Shown: positions 49,291-61,057 of the stretch, piece by piece | How the letters are laid out: each line of letters starts with the position of its first letter | Position numbering within the stretch: position 1 is the first letter of the stretch | Source: Warburgia ugandensis | Lineage: Eukaryota > Streptophyta > Magnoliopsida > Canellales > Canellaceae | Assembly: GCA_035236585.1 (NCBI GenBank) | Contig: CP141132.1 | Location: 38,629,880 to 38,693,879 of the forward strand | Length of the DNA: 64,000 nt | Reading direction: 5' to 3' | Translations under genes and position numbers: made by a program | The notes under the pieces: generated by a model | Database searches by the model: none | Told to the model about the DNA's origin: nothing | Seen by the model: the letters and a program-made list of their open reading frames with translations, nothing else

Positions 49291-49940
49291 TTCGATCTGG
49301 AGATCGGACAGCCCATTCTCGGGACCGTCCAATCAATCCTCTTGCAATTGAGGGCCCAAAAGGTCTCTGATTTTGATGAAACTTCTACCCTAGGGTTTTG
49401 GACCCTTCCTGATCGATTGGTACAATCAGATTTCTCATCCGAGCACTCCATCATCCCTAATTAAGGGTTCTGTTGTTTACTTTATTTTTATCTTTTTATT
49501 ATCAAAATTAATTACAGTAAAATAAAAATTACATAAAACATTACTAAAAATATAGGAAAAGGATTTCCACTTACTTGATTGAGGAGAAAACTTGATTTAC
49601 ATGCCCAATTAAAAATACCTCGTTGATGACGATATAGCCTAAAATCCACCTTTCGCGTAAATACCGTTGTTTGAACCGTTGGATCTTGAAATTTCTTTGG
49701 CGTTTTGTAGAATAGATGTGTTGGGATGTTTTGGATGGTGGAATTGATGAAATTAGATCTAGAACAGAGTGCCTAATTGAATTTAGGTCTCTTGTTCTAA
49801 TCTAAAAAAAACAAATTGGAAAAAGATTTAGCTCTTGGAAATTTTGGGGTTTTGGGAGGGATCCTAGATCTAATTTTTCAAGGGGATTGAAGATAATTTC
49901 GTGGGGATTGTATGAGGATTTTTGGAAGATTTTTGGGGTT

Positions 49941-49950
49941 GTATTTATAG
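49941..49950 (-). promoter_or_regulatory. TATA box of element 1 5' LTR (element promoter)
   Basis: Minus strand CTATAAATAC, about 590 bp from the LTR edge. As the 5' LTR it would drive element transcription, starting near 49910. Confidence 0.6.
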
Positions 49951-50543
49951 GCATTTTGGGTCTTTTTTTCATGATTATAATATGTATTTTTTTAATATAA
50001 AATGGCATGAAAGTCTTTAATGCTCCCATACCTAACCCATGACTAGCTGATCTTTGTTGACCCATGTTTCACATGGGCTGCTGATCAAAGTGGTTGTTGG
50101 GGACGTGGTGGTCCCCATGTGGGCCCCATGTGGGCCCCACATGGTGTAAAAAGTCCGTTTTGCCCTTTATGCATAAGACTTTGGGTTTTATTCCCATGAT
50201 CTCGGATTTGAGTGTACTTAGTGGCGTTGGATTCGTATTTCTCAGTACATTCTAAATTTTGATGTTTCATATTTTGATTTTTGGAATATTTTGATTTTTG
50301 GGTACAATTACTATTTTACCCTTTTTGAAAAATTTAAGGATTTCTCATCCGAATTCGAAATTTGTCGTGCTTACAGTCATTTTGAAGGGTTTGCTAAGTT
50401 TAAATTTTACATGTCTTATGATTTGATTATACTTTTATAAAAAGTATATTTTAAATAACCCTAATATTTCAGCCCGAAATATCTAAAACTCAAACTTTAT
50501 TGATTTTTCTCAATCAATTTACAAAAAAATGGGGGTTATTACA

Positions 50544-50921
50544 CTAATAGTAAGGGTAAAAGGATTCAAAGGTTTCAAACTTGAGTAGATGTTTTCAATG
50601 AATGTTGAGCAACTTCTCCTTTGAGTTCAAGAAAGTGAATATCTTTTTTGTATTTCTTTCTCTTCATTCACAAATTTTCTTTTCTTTTATTTATTTGCAT
50701 TTCTTTGAATGGAGGCCTTTTCTGTGAACATACTTTGATAATTTTAACTTATTAGACTTATGTCATTTTAAAACAATTTCTGCTCTCTTTACTCATTTTT
50801 TTAATGATAGGTACTGGATATTTAACTGGGTTTTTTAGTTAAGGTATATTTCTTTTGTAGAGAAAAGGCTTACCAAGAGGCTCAAAGGCTCTAATTAGTT
50901 GTATAATATATTGGGTGTTGA
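50544..50921. repeat. 1.42-kb tandem repeat, unit 3, right part
   Basis: It resumes unit 3 after element 1 (CTAATAGTAAGGGTAAAAGG) and runs to GGGTGTTGAA at about 50921, where similarity to units 1 and 2 stops. Unit 3 is thus about 820 bp of a 1423-bp unit. Confidence 0.9.
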
Positions 50922-51331
50922 AATAAGGATGGTTTATATCATTTTCTAGGTTTCGTAAAGTCTATTATATTCAATAAAAGTTTAGGAAAGAAAGTTAGTA
51001 CTCCCTTTAGTTATTCTTGGCAATTGACCGAAACAAAGATACGGGAATCTTTTCAAAATTGATGTTCGTTGAAGAAAATGGAGAATCACATATAACCCCC
51101 AAAAGGATGATATATTCTCTAATACTCACTTTGGTATAAATCTCCACTAATTTTCCTTGGGGTCTCTAAATCATAATTATCTATCTATCTAGACTATGCA
51201 CTATGTATAAGTGTGCTTTAAGATTTAACTTCATGAAACAATGTAGAGCATGAATAAAAGGAACTTGACCTTAAAAACTTTATATATATATATAAGAGAA
51301 GGAAAACTCACAATGTTCATGCATATCAACA
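50922..51331 (-). mobile_element. 3' LTR fragment of the Athila element (element B)
   Basis: In minus orientation this starts TGTTGATATGCATGAAC at 51331, directly after a purine tract, and continues about 410 bp before meeting the tandem array. It contains an AT repeat at about 51280-51294 and no coding sequence. Assignment rests on the PPT and TG start and on its position behind the element B integrase. Confidence 0.55.
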
Positions 51332-51341
51332 CCTCCTCCCC
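51332..51341 (-). other. Polypurine tract of element B
   Basis: The minus strand reads GGGGAGGAGG before TGTTGATATG. The adjacent GGTTTTGCT resembles the AGCAAAATTTTGG block beside the PPT in the 1.42-kb units. Confidence 0.55.
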
Positions 51342-51353
51342 AGCAAAACCAAA

Positions 51354-54143
51354 TGGTAAGTGTTCAACAATGTACTCAATTAGTTGTCGATGTATTACAA
51401 AATAAAGTGTTAAATAAGGATTTTTTATTAGAATTCTGTAACATATGCATTTTTTACCTAATAATTCAAAAGTTTTATATTTTGCAAGTTCATGAGATAA
51501 TCTATAGTGAGTATGTGGATAGCTATAAATTTTTAGAATTTAATTAGGGTTTTCATCTTTTGTAGGTGTTAAGAAGGTAATCCAAAGGTCGAGCTTGATT
51601 TAAGAAAAGAATTGAAGCCTTCATAAGGTTTCCCAGTCTCACTAGGATACCTATGCAATCCAAACCCTAAATGTCATCAATTCAAATGTGTGATGAAGGT
51701 TCAAGATCATCTTAGGGCAAGCTAAAAGGAAATTGGAGAAGCAAAAGGTGACTAGAAATGAACCCAAGCCTAAACCATGCATTTTGACCACCTTTGCATT
51801 GGAGCCATTCAAGCCATTTATCCATGTAACAACATGAAAAAGGGCTGATAAGCCATATGGGCTACTCAAGCATTTAAGCCAAGAATTGAAGCCACTTAAG
51901 ACACCAAGTAATGATCCATCAAAGTGAGCCATCAAGCCAACGATGAGTGCCACATAGAGCCACACAATTGGAGTATCAATTCAAGTAGCTTTTCTATGTT
52001 AAAAGTGTGATTTTTAAGGGATCTTGAGAGACCAATGTAAAAGGTAGTATGATCATGCATTAAGGAACCCATCAAAAGAGAAAAATTACTTTCCTAATCC
52101 ACCGATATTACTAGGGTTCCACGTTTTTAAGTTAAAGAGACAGCCAAATTCCTAGAAAAGGATGCCCCCTGCTTAGTTGGCAACATCAAGTAGTTTCCTA
52201 ATTAGGAAATCCTGGATCTAAGTCCATGCAAACATGTAAAAAATTCTAAGTTTTCTTCTACATTTTATCTTTATTTTTCTTTTTCTTTTTCTTCCCCACT
52301 CTTCCCACCAACCAATCACCATTCAATTAGGAGGGTGGAAAGCCACTTTCCTTCCCTGTAAAGTGGATGAAAACTTCAAGAGCACTACTCTGCCTCTTTG
52401 TTGGACCGCCAGCATGAACACAATGGTCTCTGACCATGACCAGGAACTAATTCAAAGTTGGTGAGCTCATCATGAATTAGGTCGAGGTGGCTGGTGGTTT
52501 TGGGATCATGTAAAAAATGATGCATCCCCCCTACAAAATTAGTAACCAGCCATCCTATGTTTACTCATCTCTCTTATGTCATCTTTATGACATCATTCGT
52601 ATCTAAATTTCCTCCTTCAATACTCATAATAACCTTCCTCATTCAACACCTTAACCATAGACCCACTTTCCTCATGAATTGACACTTTCTTAAGTTAGGA
52701 ACCCACTCATCTATATATAGGCCATGGTTCATACGAATTTTCCAAGTAGAGGTGGATGAGATACCTTGAAACATATGTCTCTTTAGTGCTTTGTTGGTGC
52801 TGGCCTTTGGGATTTATTAGATGATTTTCTTCCTATGGTTTTCTAGTTCTCATCATGGTTAATTACTCTTCAATTCATATCAGTAGTTTACCTATTTTGA
52901 TTTAGTTTCATTGCTCTAAGTTTTCCTTTTCTTGTTTCTTAGATTACATGCAACTTTCACGCCTTCAATCCCCCTCTACTTATTCAATTCATTAATTTTT
53001 CTTTGTTAGTCAACCACAATTTAAGTTAGTTATTCTTTGATAGTGATAGCCAAGAGAATAGCTAGATTAGAACTTGGAAATCCTCTTGAATTCCACATTT
53101 TTTGTCCTTGTTCATCATTTTAGTTTAGGTTCATTTTCCCTTAGCTAGTTCACCATTTTAGCCTTCTTCTCTCTTAAATCCCTTTCTATTTTTTCTTTGT
53201 ATATCATTATAATTTATAGTGGGAGCCTTAGATGGAAGTTTTTTTGTAGTTTCGACATAGATTTGCAAGCTTGATTAGTGCTCAATTTTAAAAAATTGTA
53301 GATAGTTTTATGCACATAACTCTGGATCTAGATTGTTTCTTTACATAAAATTTGCGGTTCCAATTGCTTCTTTATTCTTGAATTGTTTGATTTTTTTAAG
53401 TAGTTGAAGTCTAAAAATTTTCTCCCCTTAACTTTGTGCTTTGTTACAAGCCATCAAACATTGTTTTTTATTGAATTCTTAGGAACCCATTTAAATTTTT
53501 AGATTTTTTTATTGAGTTCATGTCTCAGATTGCATATTAGCTTGCATTTAAAGTATCAAATCTAGTTGTTTTTTGGACCACTAAACCATGTGCACAATCC
53601 ATGGATCATGTGCATGGTACTAGGTCCCATTCCTCTTTGATTTTTGCTTAGTTTAGTTGTATAATCTTATTTTTGAAGTAGTTAATTCATTGTTTGCATC
53701 TTAGTTTAGGTTGCCAAAGTTTCCTTCTGGAATTTTAGAAATTTTCATTTTTATGAGGTTTTAGTTTTGGAAAGTGTTAGATTAGGAAAGCTTCCTTTTT
53801 AGTAGTTTCCTTAAGTTAAGTTGCTTAGTTTGATTCATTCTAATTTAGCATTAGTTTCCTTTAGTTGCTTACATGTTAGTTAAGTTATTTTCCATTCTAA
53901 TTTATTTGCTTTATTTTTAGAAAGTTTCTTTTAATTTTAGTTTCTAATTCCATCCATGTTTCTATCTTAGTTTGTTTCAATTTCTTAGTTTAATCACATC
54001 TCTATCTCTTTGGAAAAAGTTAATCAATTTAAATAAGATCCAAACCATTGCAAATATGTGGTATTCCTCATGGGATTAACCTCACTTGCATGAAAATATT
54101 ACAATTGATTCATGTGCTTGCGAGTAATTTTAAAGCTATAACA
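51354..54143 (+). mobile_element. A-type solo LTR, plus orientation, inserted in element B
   Basis: 2790 bp from TGGTAAGTGTTC to AAAGCTATAACA. Flanking pentamers CCAAA (51349-51353) and CTAAA (54144-54148) match at four of five bases. It is the reverse-complement counterpart of 29363-31960, with shared blocks such as CCACATAGAG, AAAAGTGTGATTT and GATCATGCAT, and has the TATA box CTATATATAG at 52711. A minus-strand frame at 51651-51965 (104 codons) has no domain and reflects chance. Confidence 0.82.
52711..52720 (+). promoter_or_regulatory. TATA box of A-type solo LTR
   Basis: CTATATATAG, about 1.36 kb into the LTR, followed by GCCATGG and leader-like pyrimidine-rich sequence. Confidence 0.5.
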
Positions 54144-54357
54144 CTAAACATTGTTCCCAATGTTTTGAAACATAGGGTCCCTTTAGGATGATTGGGTAAT
54201 GTAGAAAAATGAGACTTTAAAAATAATCCTTGGTTGCCTCTTATTAAGCACTAAGTTTAACGTGTTCATCTACACCTAAAGTGAGATATAATACAAAGAT
54301 GAATGCATGATGGACACATAATGAATGCAGATGTCATGAAACATGCTATGGTGGGTC
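54144..54357 (-). other. Element B 3' untranslated segment
   Basis: About 210 bp between the integrase stop and the solo LTR. Together with 51342-51353 it makes the whole distance from integrase stop to PPT only about 230 bp, so there is no room for the env-like gene carried by many Athila elements. Confidence 0.5.
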
Positions 54358-55976
54358 CTAGTAAATAGGATCCTCAATCAAAATTTCCTCCACTTTAGGG
54401 CTGACCAATTCCAGAAAGGGTTTTAACCTTTGACCATTCACTTTAGAAATCTCCCCATCCTTTTCAATCTCGATGGCTCCACTAAGAAAAACAGTTCCGA
54501 CAATGTAGGGTTCAGCCCATCAAGAATGAAGTTTACTAGGAAATAGATGCAACATTTTATCCCAAGTTCATCCAATTCATTGAGTTGGAGCTTTCTATGT
54601 CCCATCACTATCTATGCCAAAATTGAGCTTTTTAATGACCTAATATGCTTTATGTTCGAGTTCAACTGGAAGGTGACAGGACTTTCCATAGACCAATCAA
54701 TAGGGTGACGTGCGTATAGAGTTTTTTAATGTGGTATGATAAGCCCATAATGCATCACTAAGTCTTAATGACCAATCTTTTTTACCAGTATTAATTGTAT
54801 TTTCTAAAATCCACCTTGTTTTCTTATTGGATATTTCCACCTATCCACTAGTTCAAGGATGGTATGGGGTGGCAATTCTATGGCTAACATAATATTTCTC
54901 TATTAAAATCTCAAATGCTCTATTACAAAAGTGTTTTCCCCCATCACTAATAATGGCTTGTGGGGTACCAAATATGCAAAAATATTCTCTAACAAAAACT
55001 AGACCACCACCTTGTGGTCATTGGTCTTACATGCTATGGCTTTCAACCATTTGGACACAGTCTACTCCTCTACAAGGATGTAGATGTGACCAAAGGAATT
55101 GGGAATAGGTCCTATAAATTCAATGCCCCAAACATCAAAAGGCTCAAGGATTCGAATGGAGTTCATGGACATCATGTCTCTTTCTTGAACTGCAAAATTT
55201 TTGCAGATGTCTTTCTTGAACTGAAATGGCCCCTACATGCATGGCCATGCCAAAAGGAAATGATTTTTTTTTTATGATCACTACCTTGTATGCATCCCCT
55301 AATTGCCTAATTGAGACAATACTTAAATAAATACTAATCGTCACATGAAAAGTGCTTAACCTTGACAGGAAATCTATTCCTACTTGTTTTCATCAATGAT
55401 TAGGCATTTGACCTGTAATAACATAATTGACAATATCAACATACTAAAGTAACTGGGAAATGTGGAAAAGTTTGTCATTTGGAAAGGATACTATTATAGG
55501 CACAGATTTACTAGAGGACTCTACAATCAACCTAGACAAATGGTTTATTACAACATTTTTGAAACATTTCTTATCCCAAATCTCTATATCATACTCCTAG
55601 AGCAATAAAATACATTAGATCAGTCTTGATTTTACACCCTTCTTAGAAAGAATGTATTTCAATGCTGCATGGTCCAAATAGATGATGACTTTAGACTCTA
55701 GAAAATAAGATCTAAATTTGTCCAAGGAAAATATGATAACCAAAAAATCTTTCTTATTGTAGAATAATTGAATTGAGTATCACCGAGGGTCTTACTAACA
55801 TAATATATTGATTGCATAGTTTGAAGTATCACACATTATTTCAAATGGTGCACTCCAATTTGGTAATTGAATTATAGGTGCAAAAGTGATTTAAGCCTTT
55901 AAGTACTCCAATGCTTTTATATAGGTTTCATCAATGTCAAAAATTATCTCCTTCATAAGTAAATTACATAAGGGCA
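54358..55976 (-). pseudogene. Athila-type RNase H and integrase remnant (element B)
   Basis: Minus-strand readings from 55976 down: PLCNLLMKEIIFDIDETYIK, ALEYLKA, WSAPFEIMCDTSNYAI (RNase H entry); then the integrase core SKWLKAIACKTNDHKVV near 55020, QAIISDGGKHFCNRAFEIL near 54930, IATPYHP then TSG.VEISN near 54850, and WSLRLSDALWAYHTTLKNS near 54740. The C-terminal module ends FKVNGQRLKPF-like (here ISKVNGQRLKPFLELVSP, about 54400-54470), with a TAG at 54358-54360. Residues SDGG and the VE of the core correspond to catalytic D and E. Numerous stops and frame changes; no chromodomain, as expected for Athila. Confidence 0.88.
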
Positions 55977-58900
55977 TATTGGAAATTCTCTTTTTATAGA
56001 GATTAAATCATGATTTAAAACATATAAATTATGAATGTACTAAAAAAACTAATTAAAATGACGCTAAGTACATTCAATTCCAAGTTAAAATGAGAAATCC
56101 CTAATTTTCTCCATTTTTATAAGCATAAGGGTAAAATGGTAATTTTACTCATAATCAAGAAGTAAGACCTGAATATTTAGAATGTACTCGAAAAATTGAT
56201 CAAAATGACACTAACTACACTTAATTCTGTGTTCAGTGGAATAAAACTTATTTTTCTCCATTTTTGTACATAAAAGGACAAAATGGTCTTTTCACATGTC
56301 TATGGGTCCCACACACTAATCCAACGACCAGAAAACATGTAATGAGTAGCCAAACCACTATCAATTGATAGTGGAGAAGGAGGTGGTAGTGAAGAATCCA
56401 ATGCTAATTTAATATTCAAAAGAAATAAAACATGATTATTACAAGTAATGATGAAAATTTCAAAAAAACCTATAAAAACCTCATAAAAATCCCCAAAATT
56501 TTTCCTAAAAATCCCTTACGAGGTGCCCTAGAATCCCCTAAAATCCTAATCCCATCTCCAGAATCCTCCGCTATCTTCCCCAATTTTCTCTTCTTTCTCT
56601 CTTTCTCTGGGAGAGTGTCCCTAGACGTACCCGGGCAAATATTTCCATGTCTACAATGGGGTCGTCCAGGGACACGTCGTCCCCAAACAAACTAGGGTTT
56701 CTGCTTGGGAAACCCTAATTCAATTTCTAACCAATAGATCTAGATCTCTACCATTGGATCTGGTCGAGCTAGAAGGATTTACAAAAGCCCTAGATTATTT
56801 TGGTGATCCATTGGTTGGATCACTCAGAAAATCTAAATGAAGAACAAACTCTGGCAAGGTCACCATCTTTGGCATGTTTTCCACATTGTTCCAAAAAATC
56901 CAATTGTTAAAGCTTCATTTGTAATCCTTGAATCACTTCGGGATGGGGATATCTACATTTACCCCAAGGTTTTACTCCATCTCCAACAACGGCAACGAGG
57001 ATTTTCTAGACTGTATGCATTATCCGGAATTAGGGTTTTCTTTCACTAGTAAATCTCTTCTCCGATGTAATTTCTTCACTAGACTGGCATAGGTAAGCCA
57101 TTTTCTCATCTCTCCTTTCATTTTCAGCATTCCTTTGATGTTTTCCAGCCTCCAGTGGATCTCCCTAGCCGTTGATTTATCGAGAATGACAAATTTGGCA
57201 ACAGGGTTGACAACCCATACATGGATGGCTCATATTAAACTTTTGAGCTATTAGATGGATTTTTGGGGCCCAAAAGCTCCAGGGGGATGAAATCTTAACC
57301 ATTGGCTTTCAGAGATGGAGGATGATTCGATGATAGGTGATCCGACGGTCCAGATCTAGACCGCCTAACCTAACACTAGTCACTACCTCAAGTTAACTTG
57401 AGATCACAGGTAGCAAAGGCAGGCCTTTAATCATCCCCTGCACCATGATGATCACATCAATTATGAGCCATCCAAATGACTGTGAACTTAAAATTTCAAT
57501 TCAGGAGTCATCTAAACTCCAAATCAAGATCGAAAAGAAGCTATGAAAAGCTTGTGAGTCTATTTTATTTTGAAACCATAAAATGTAAGAAATAATTCAA
57601 GAAAATTTTTGTTTAGAGGTAACTAGTTTCTAATCATATTGATCTATAAAATTTATGATGATTAGACCTTAGAAAATTGGTCCACAGATGATATAATGTT
57701 GATAATATGTGAAATTAAGGATTTAATATGACAAATCTATGAAAAATTGATAAATCTACCCTTTATGGTAGAAATACCCTAAAAATACAATGCGACCCAA
57801 TTGATCTATAAGATTAAGCATGATCAGACTCTGTGAATGGGTTGGATGAATGTGATTATGATGAGATCTAGTGAGACCATGGATGAAATGTGACAAAAAT
57901 GTGTGGATATGATCTTTGGACCTTAATGAAGTAAAAACCCTTAATATACTAAAGCCCTTGATGTAAAGGATTAACATAAAATAGGATGGTTGGATCATGA
58001 TTAAAAGTTTTTAATAATCTTAATTTAATTAGTTTACTTTTCTTTTATTTGATAATAGAACTATAAATATGATTTATGTTATGAGTTAGGAAGCATGATA
58101 GTGTAATTCTTCAATTATAGCATGTTATGCTCTAAATGTTATTAGATTGTTATAATAGGTTGGTAAATTTAATTATCTCAAGGCTATGTTAGCTTGATTT
58201 TGATATTCTAGCATGATTCCATTAGATTACTAGTAAAATTACATGTATTTCATAACTTAGGAATCCATTATATTAGAGTATAAATGTCCTTAGAATGATA
58301 TAGATGAGTATAGTGTAAGCATCTTAATTGTCTTTTAAGTTAGTAGATATAATTGTTAAATTAGTGGTTATGTTTCAATATTCATAAATCACCAAAAATG
58401 TAATCTAATGAAATATAAAGATTCACAGACAATTAAGATGAATGAATGACTTTGACTTAATATTAGTAAGGGTTATAGTTAGTAGGACAATATAAGGAAT
58501 GGTTTACCATTTCCTTGGCCCAAACTAGGAGAATAATGAACATCCATGGATGATATTGTGCATGTCCATGGAAATTAATTAAAATCAATTAGAGAAGGGA
58601 CTTAGGGTAAAGAGCTCATGGGAACCTTGTTAAAGGTTGAGTTAGTGCCACTCCAGCGGACTTTGAACATTGTGGTTATAAGTTGAGCTCTAAATACCTC
58701 CTTACATGATGGTTGTATTAACCACTCTTTGAGTAAACTTTAACTAGTAAGCATTGGTCAATTCTGACATAAGGAGGAGCGGTCTAGACTTAGGAAGAAA
58801 ATAAACCATCTTCAACCAATAAATCATTAATTGGTTGAATAATAATAATATCATAAAAGGATAGCAAATTATCTAATCCTATTAAAAATTGTAAGTAAGA

Positions 58901-60411
58901 TAAGGATGATCAAACAAGATCCATAAGGATATCTTGAATGATCAAGAACAATAAGAATCCTAATATTGTATTTCTGATATTATGTATCTATGTATGTATG
59001 CTGTAGACAAATTTAGATCATTAGTTTAGAGAATCTAAACCCTTGATCAAATATGATTCAAGGAAGAAAACCAAGATCAACCTCCTTAGGGATGATCAAA
59101 CAACTAAACCTAGATCAAAGAAGAATTAGATGATAGAAGATATATGCCCTTGATCTTTATTAACAAGTATAAATTGTTGATCAAAGGATCTATGAAAGAT
59201 CAAGATCAAAGAAAGAAATACACAAAGACTTAGAAATAGAAAATACTTAGATCTAAAAGATTATAAGATCATTCTAACCATCAGATCTATTGAACAATAG
59301 GATAAACACTATCTGAGCAAGATAGATCATGATAGGACACAAGATCTAGATCCTTTATATTAAAGGACAAGATTAGACAAAGAATATAGATATGATAAAA
59401 AATATAGGATTATTCAAATTGTATAAATATTGACAGTATGTATGGATTTACAGATTACATACAACAGTCAAGATTATGGAAGGTCTAAAGGGATGGATCA
59501 CTACTTGAAGGTAGAAGGATTTTATGAATGCATCTACATGAGAAGTACATGTTGAATACATGATCTTATGTCTGGAAATGTTGACAAGTATAATGTAAAT
59601 ACTTGCATTAAATCTTTTGAAAACCCTTTTGATCCAACCAAAACACATATGAAATGGTTAAGTTAGAATTAAGGGAAAACCCTAAGTGAATAGGGAATTA
59701 GAAGGTATTCCAACCCTAGATAAACAGACAAATTTTTTATAAGTATAAAATCAATACATGGGGATCATTCATATAAAATGGTGACCCCTAAACTTATATG
59801 AACATGGGTATCATTCATTGTAAATGAGAATCTCTAAATTAAGAAATGAAATTATATCCTTAGTATAAGAATACTGAATACGAGGATGATGATATAAACA
59901 GACAAGTCGTCTCATAAGTAAAAGATTACTTTATATACATGCATGGAGGCTTGTGGTTTCGTTTTAAATAGATATATGCCTAGGAATGCTATGCTAGGAG
60001 GGTTACAAGGGTTTGGCCACCCGCTCTCTGAAATGTGAATTATGATGATACCATGCCCAAAGAGAGGCAAAATGTTGGTTAGGGCAATTATGGGAAGGCC
60101 ACCACCATGATGGTCTGTCTCCCCATATAGACATGACATAAATGATTTTCCACATTTGGTATCCGTGGAGTATGAAAGCAGTTATTCGGGCATGCTGTAC
60201 AAATCAAACTGCATGCATAGTATTCTTTTGAGTATTTTCCATTATGATGTATGACATACTGGGATGCCATATGATATGGTATAATGAGATGCCGATACTA
60301 CCCCAAATAAGGGAGTATTTGTCAACAGAGTCTGAATGATTGATCAACTCAGTGTGTCTAAGTGTGGCTATTGATGTTTGAGATATTAACTATTTCTCAT
60401 GATTTTGACTG

Positions 60412-60442
<31 letters not shown>

Positions 60443-61057
60443 TGTATACAATATGTATGTATAAGGATGTACATATATGACAAAGTAAAGAGATTGATCC
60501 ATTAGTATGTTTATGAATAATGGGATTATAAAGTATTAGGATTATACTATCAATTTATGTTTCTTTCTTGAATCCCCTACCAAACATAGCTTGCTAAGAT
60601 ATTGTAAATTTTGAATGTTTACAATATCTCATATACAGAGAAGGAGAATTAGTAGCTCAAGGCTTTAGAAGACTGGAAAGGATAATCAATCAGTGTATAT
60701 CCCTTGAAGACATGTATTTTTATTTGAGAGCATTGTATTGTATTGAGATTTTTTATTGTATGGTGAGCTTTGAAATTTGGATTATGTAATTTGGACAAGT
60801 ATTGTAATGATATCTGGGCTGTATTGTGAACAACTTGATGGATTTTAGAATTTAATAAAAGTATATTCCTTCAATGGAATTTTATCTTGTACAAAATTCT
60901 ACTTGTGTTATGTATGAAGTGATGACTTAGGTTTTACAAAAAAAGTTCTAAAGAAAAGAATTTTTGCTGCTTTGTTTTGCAAAATTTTTTTACTACTAAG
61001 GGCCCGACCTTTGAAAAATGTACTACAAAATGTGTTATAAAAACCCGGGTCGTCTCA
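55977..61057 (+). mobile_element. T1 solo LTR, start deleted, inserted in element B
   Basis: It is a T1 LTR of about 5.08 kb that begins about 85 bp inside the LTR (TATTGGAAATTCTC) and ends ACCCGGGTCGTCTCA at 61057. TATA-like CTATAAAAAC at 56470. A variable cassette lies at about 57300-57470. An AT microsatellite lies at 60412-60438. The left junction removed both the LTR tip and about 30 residues of the RT connection of element B. The sequence on the two sides belongs to one Athila polyprotein. Confidence 0.88.
60412..60438. repeat. TA dinucleotide microsatellite
   Basis: An uninterrupted (TA)n of about 27 bp at the same LTR position as 5675-5697. Confidence 0.92.

Larger units (their letters stand above)
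36535..50543 (-). mobile_element. T1 element 1, complete chromovirus with 5-bp target duplication
   Basis: It is 14,009 bp: 3' LTR at 36535-41210, internal region at 41211-45852, 5' LTR at 45853-50543. The target duplication CTAAT is perfect (36530-36534 and 50544-50548), and joining the flanks restores the 1.42-kb repeat unit seen twice upstream. Domain order gag, protease, RT, RNase H, integrase, chromodomain places it among chromoviruses. The chromodomain plus very long LTRs suggest the Tekay/Del clade. The LTR pair (4.68 and 4.69 kb) together is twice as long as the 4.64-kb internal part. The polyprotein is broken by about seven frame changes. Confidence 0.95.
45853..50543 (-). mobile_element. 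Element 1 5' LTR
   Basis: 4691 bp from GTGACGACCGGG to GGGTTATTACA, same structure as the 3' LTR. Its first base T is apparently missing (ACCGTGACG instead of TGTGACG). TATA box at 49941-49950. The predicted leader from there to the LTR end is about 4.06 kb. A short duplication CCCCATGTGGG occurs near 50113-50136, which the other LTR has once. Confidence 0.95.

Noticed and set aside
54143..54180. Possible PBS after the plus A-type LTR (ACATTGTTCCCAATG)
   Set aside because: It does not match tRNA-Asp or tRNA-iMet. The flanking near-duplicate pentamers and the continuous Athila remnant on both sides show that this LTR is solo.
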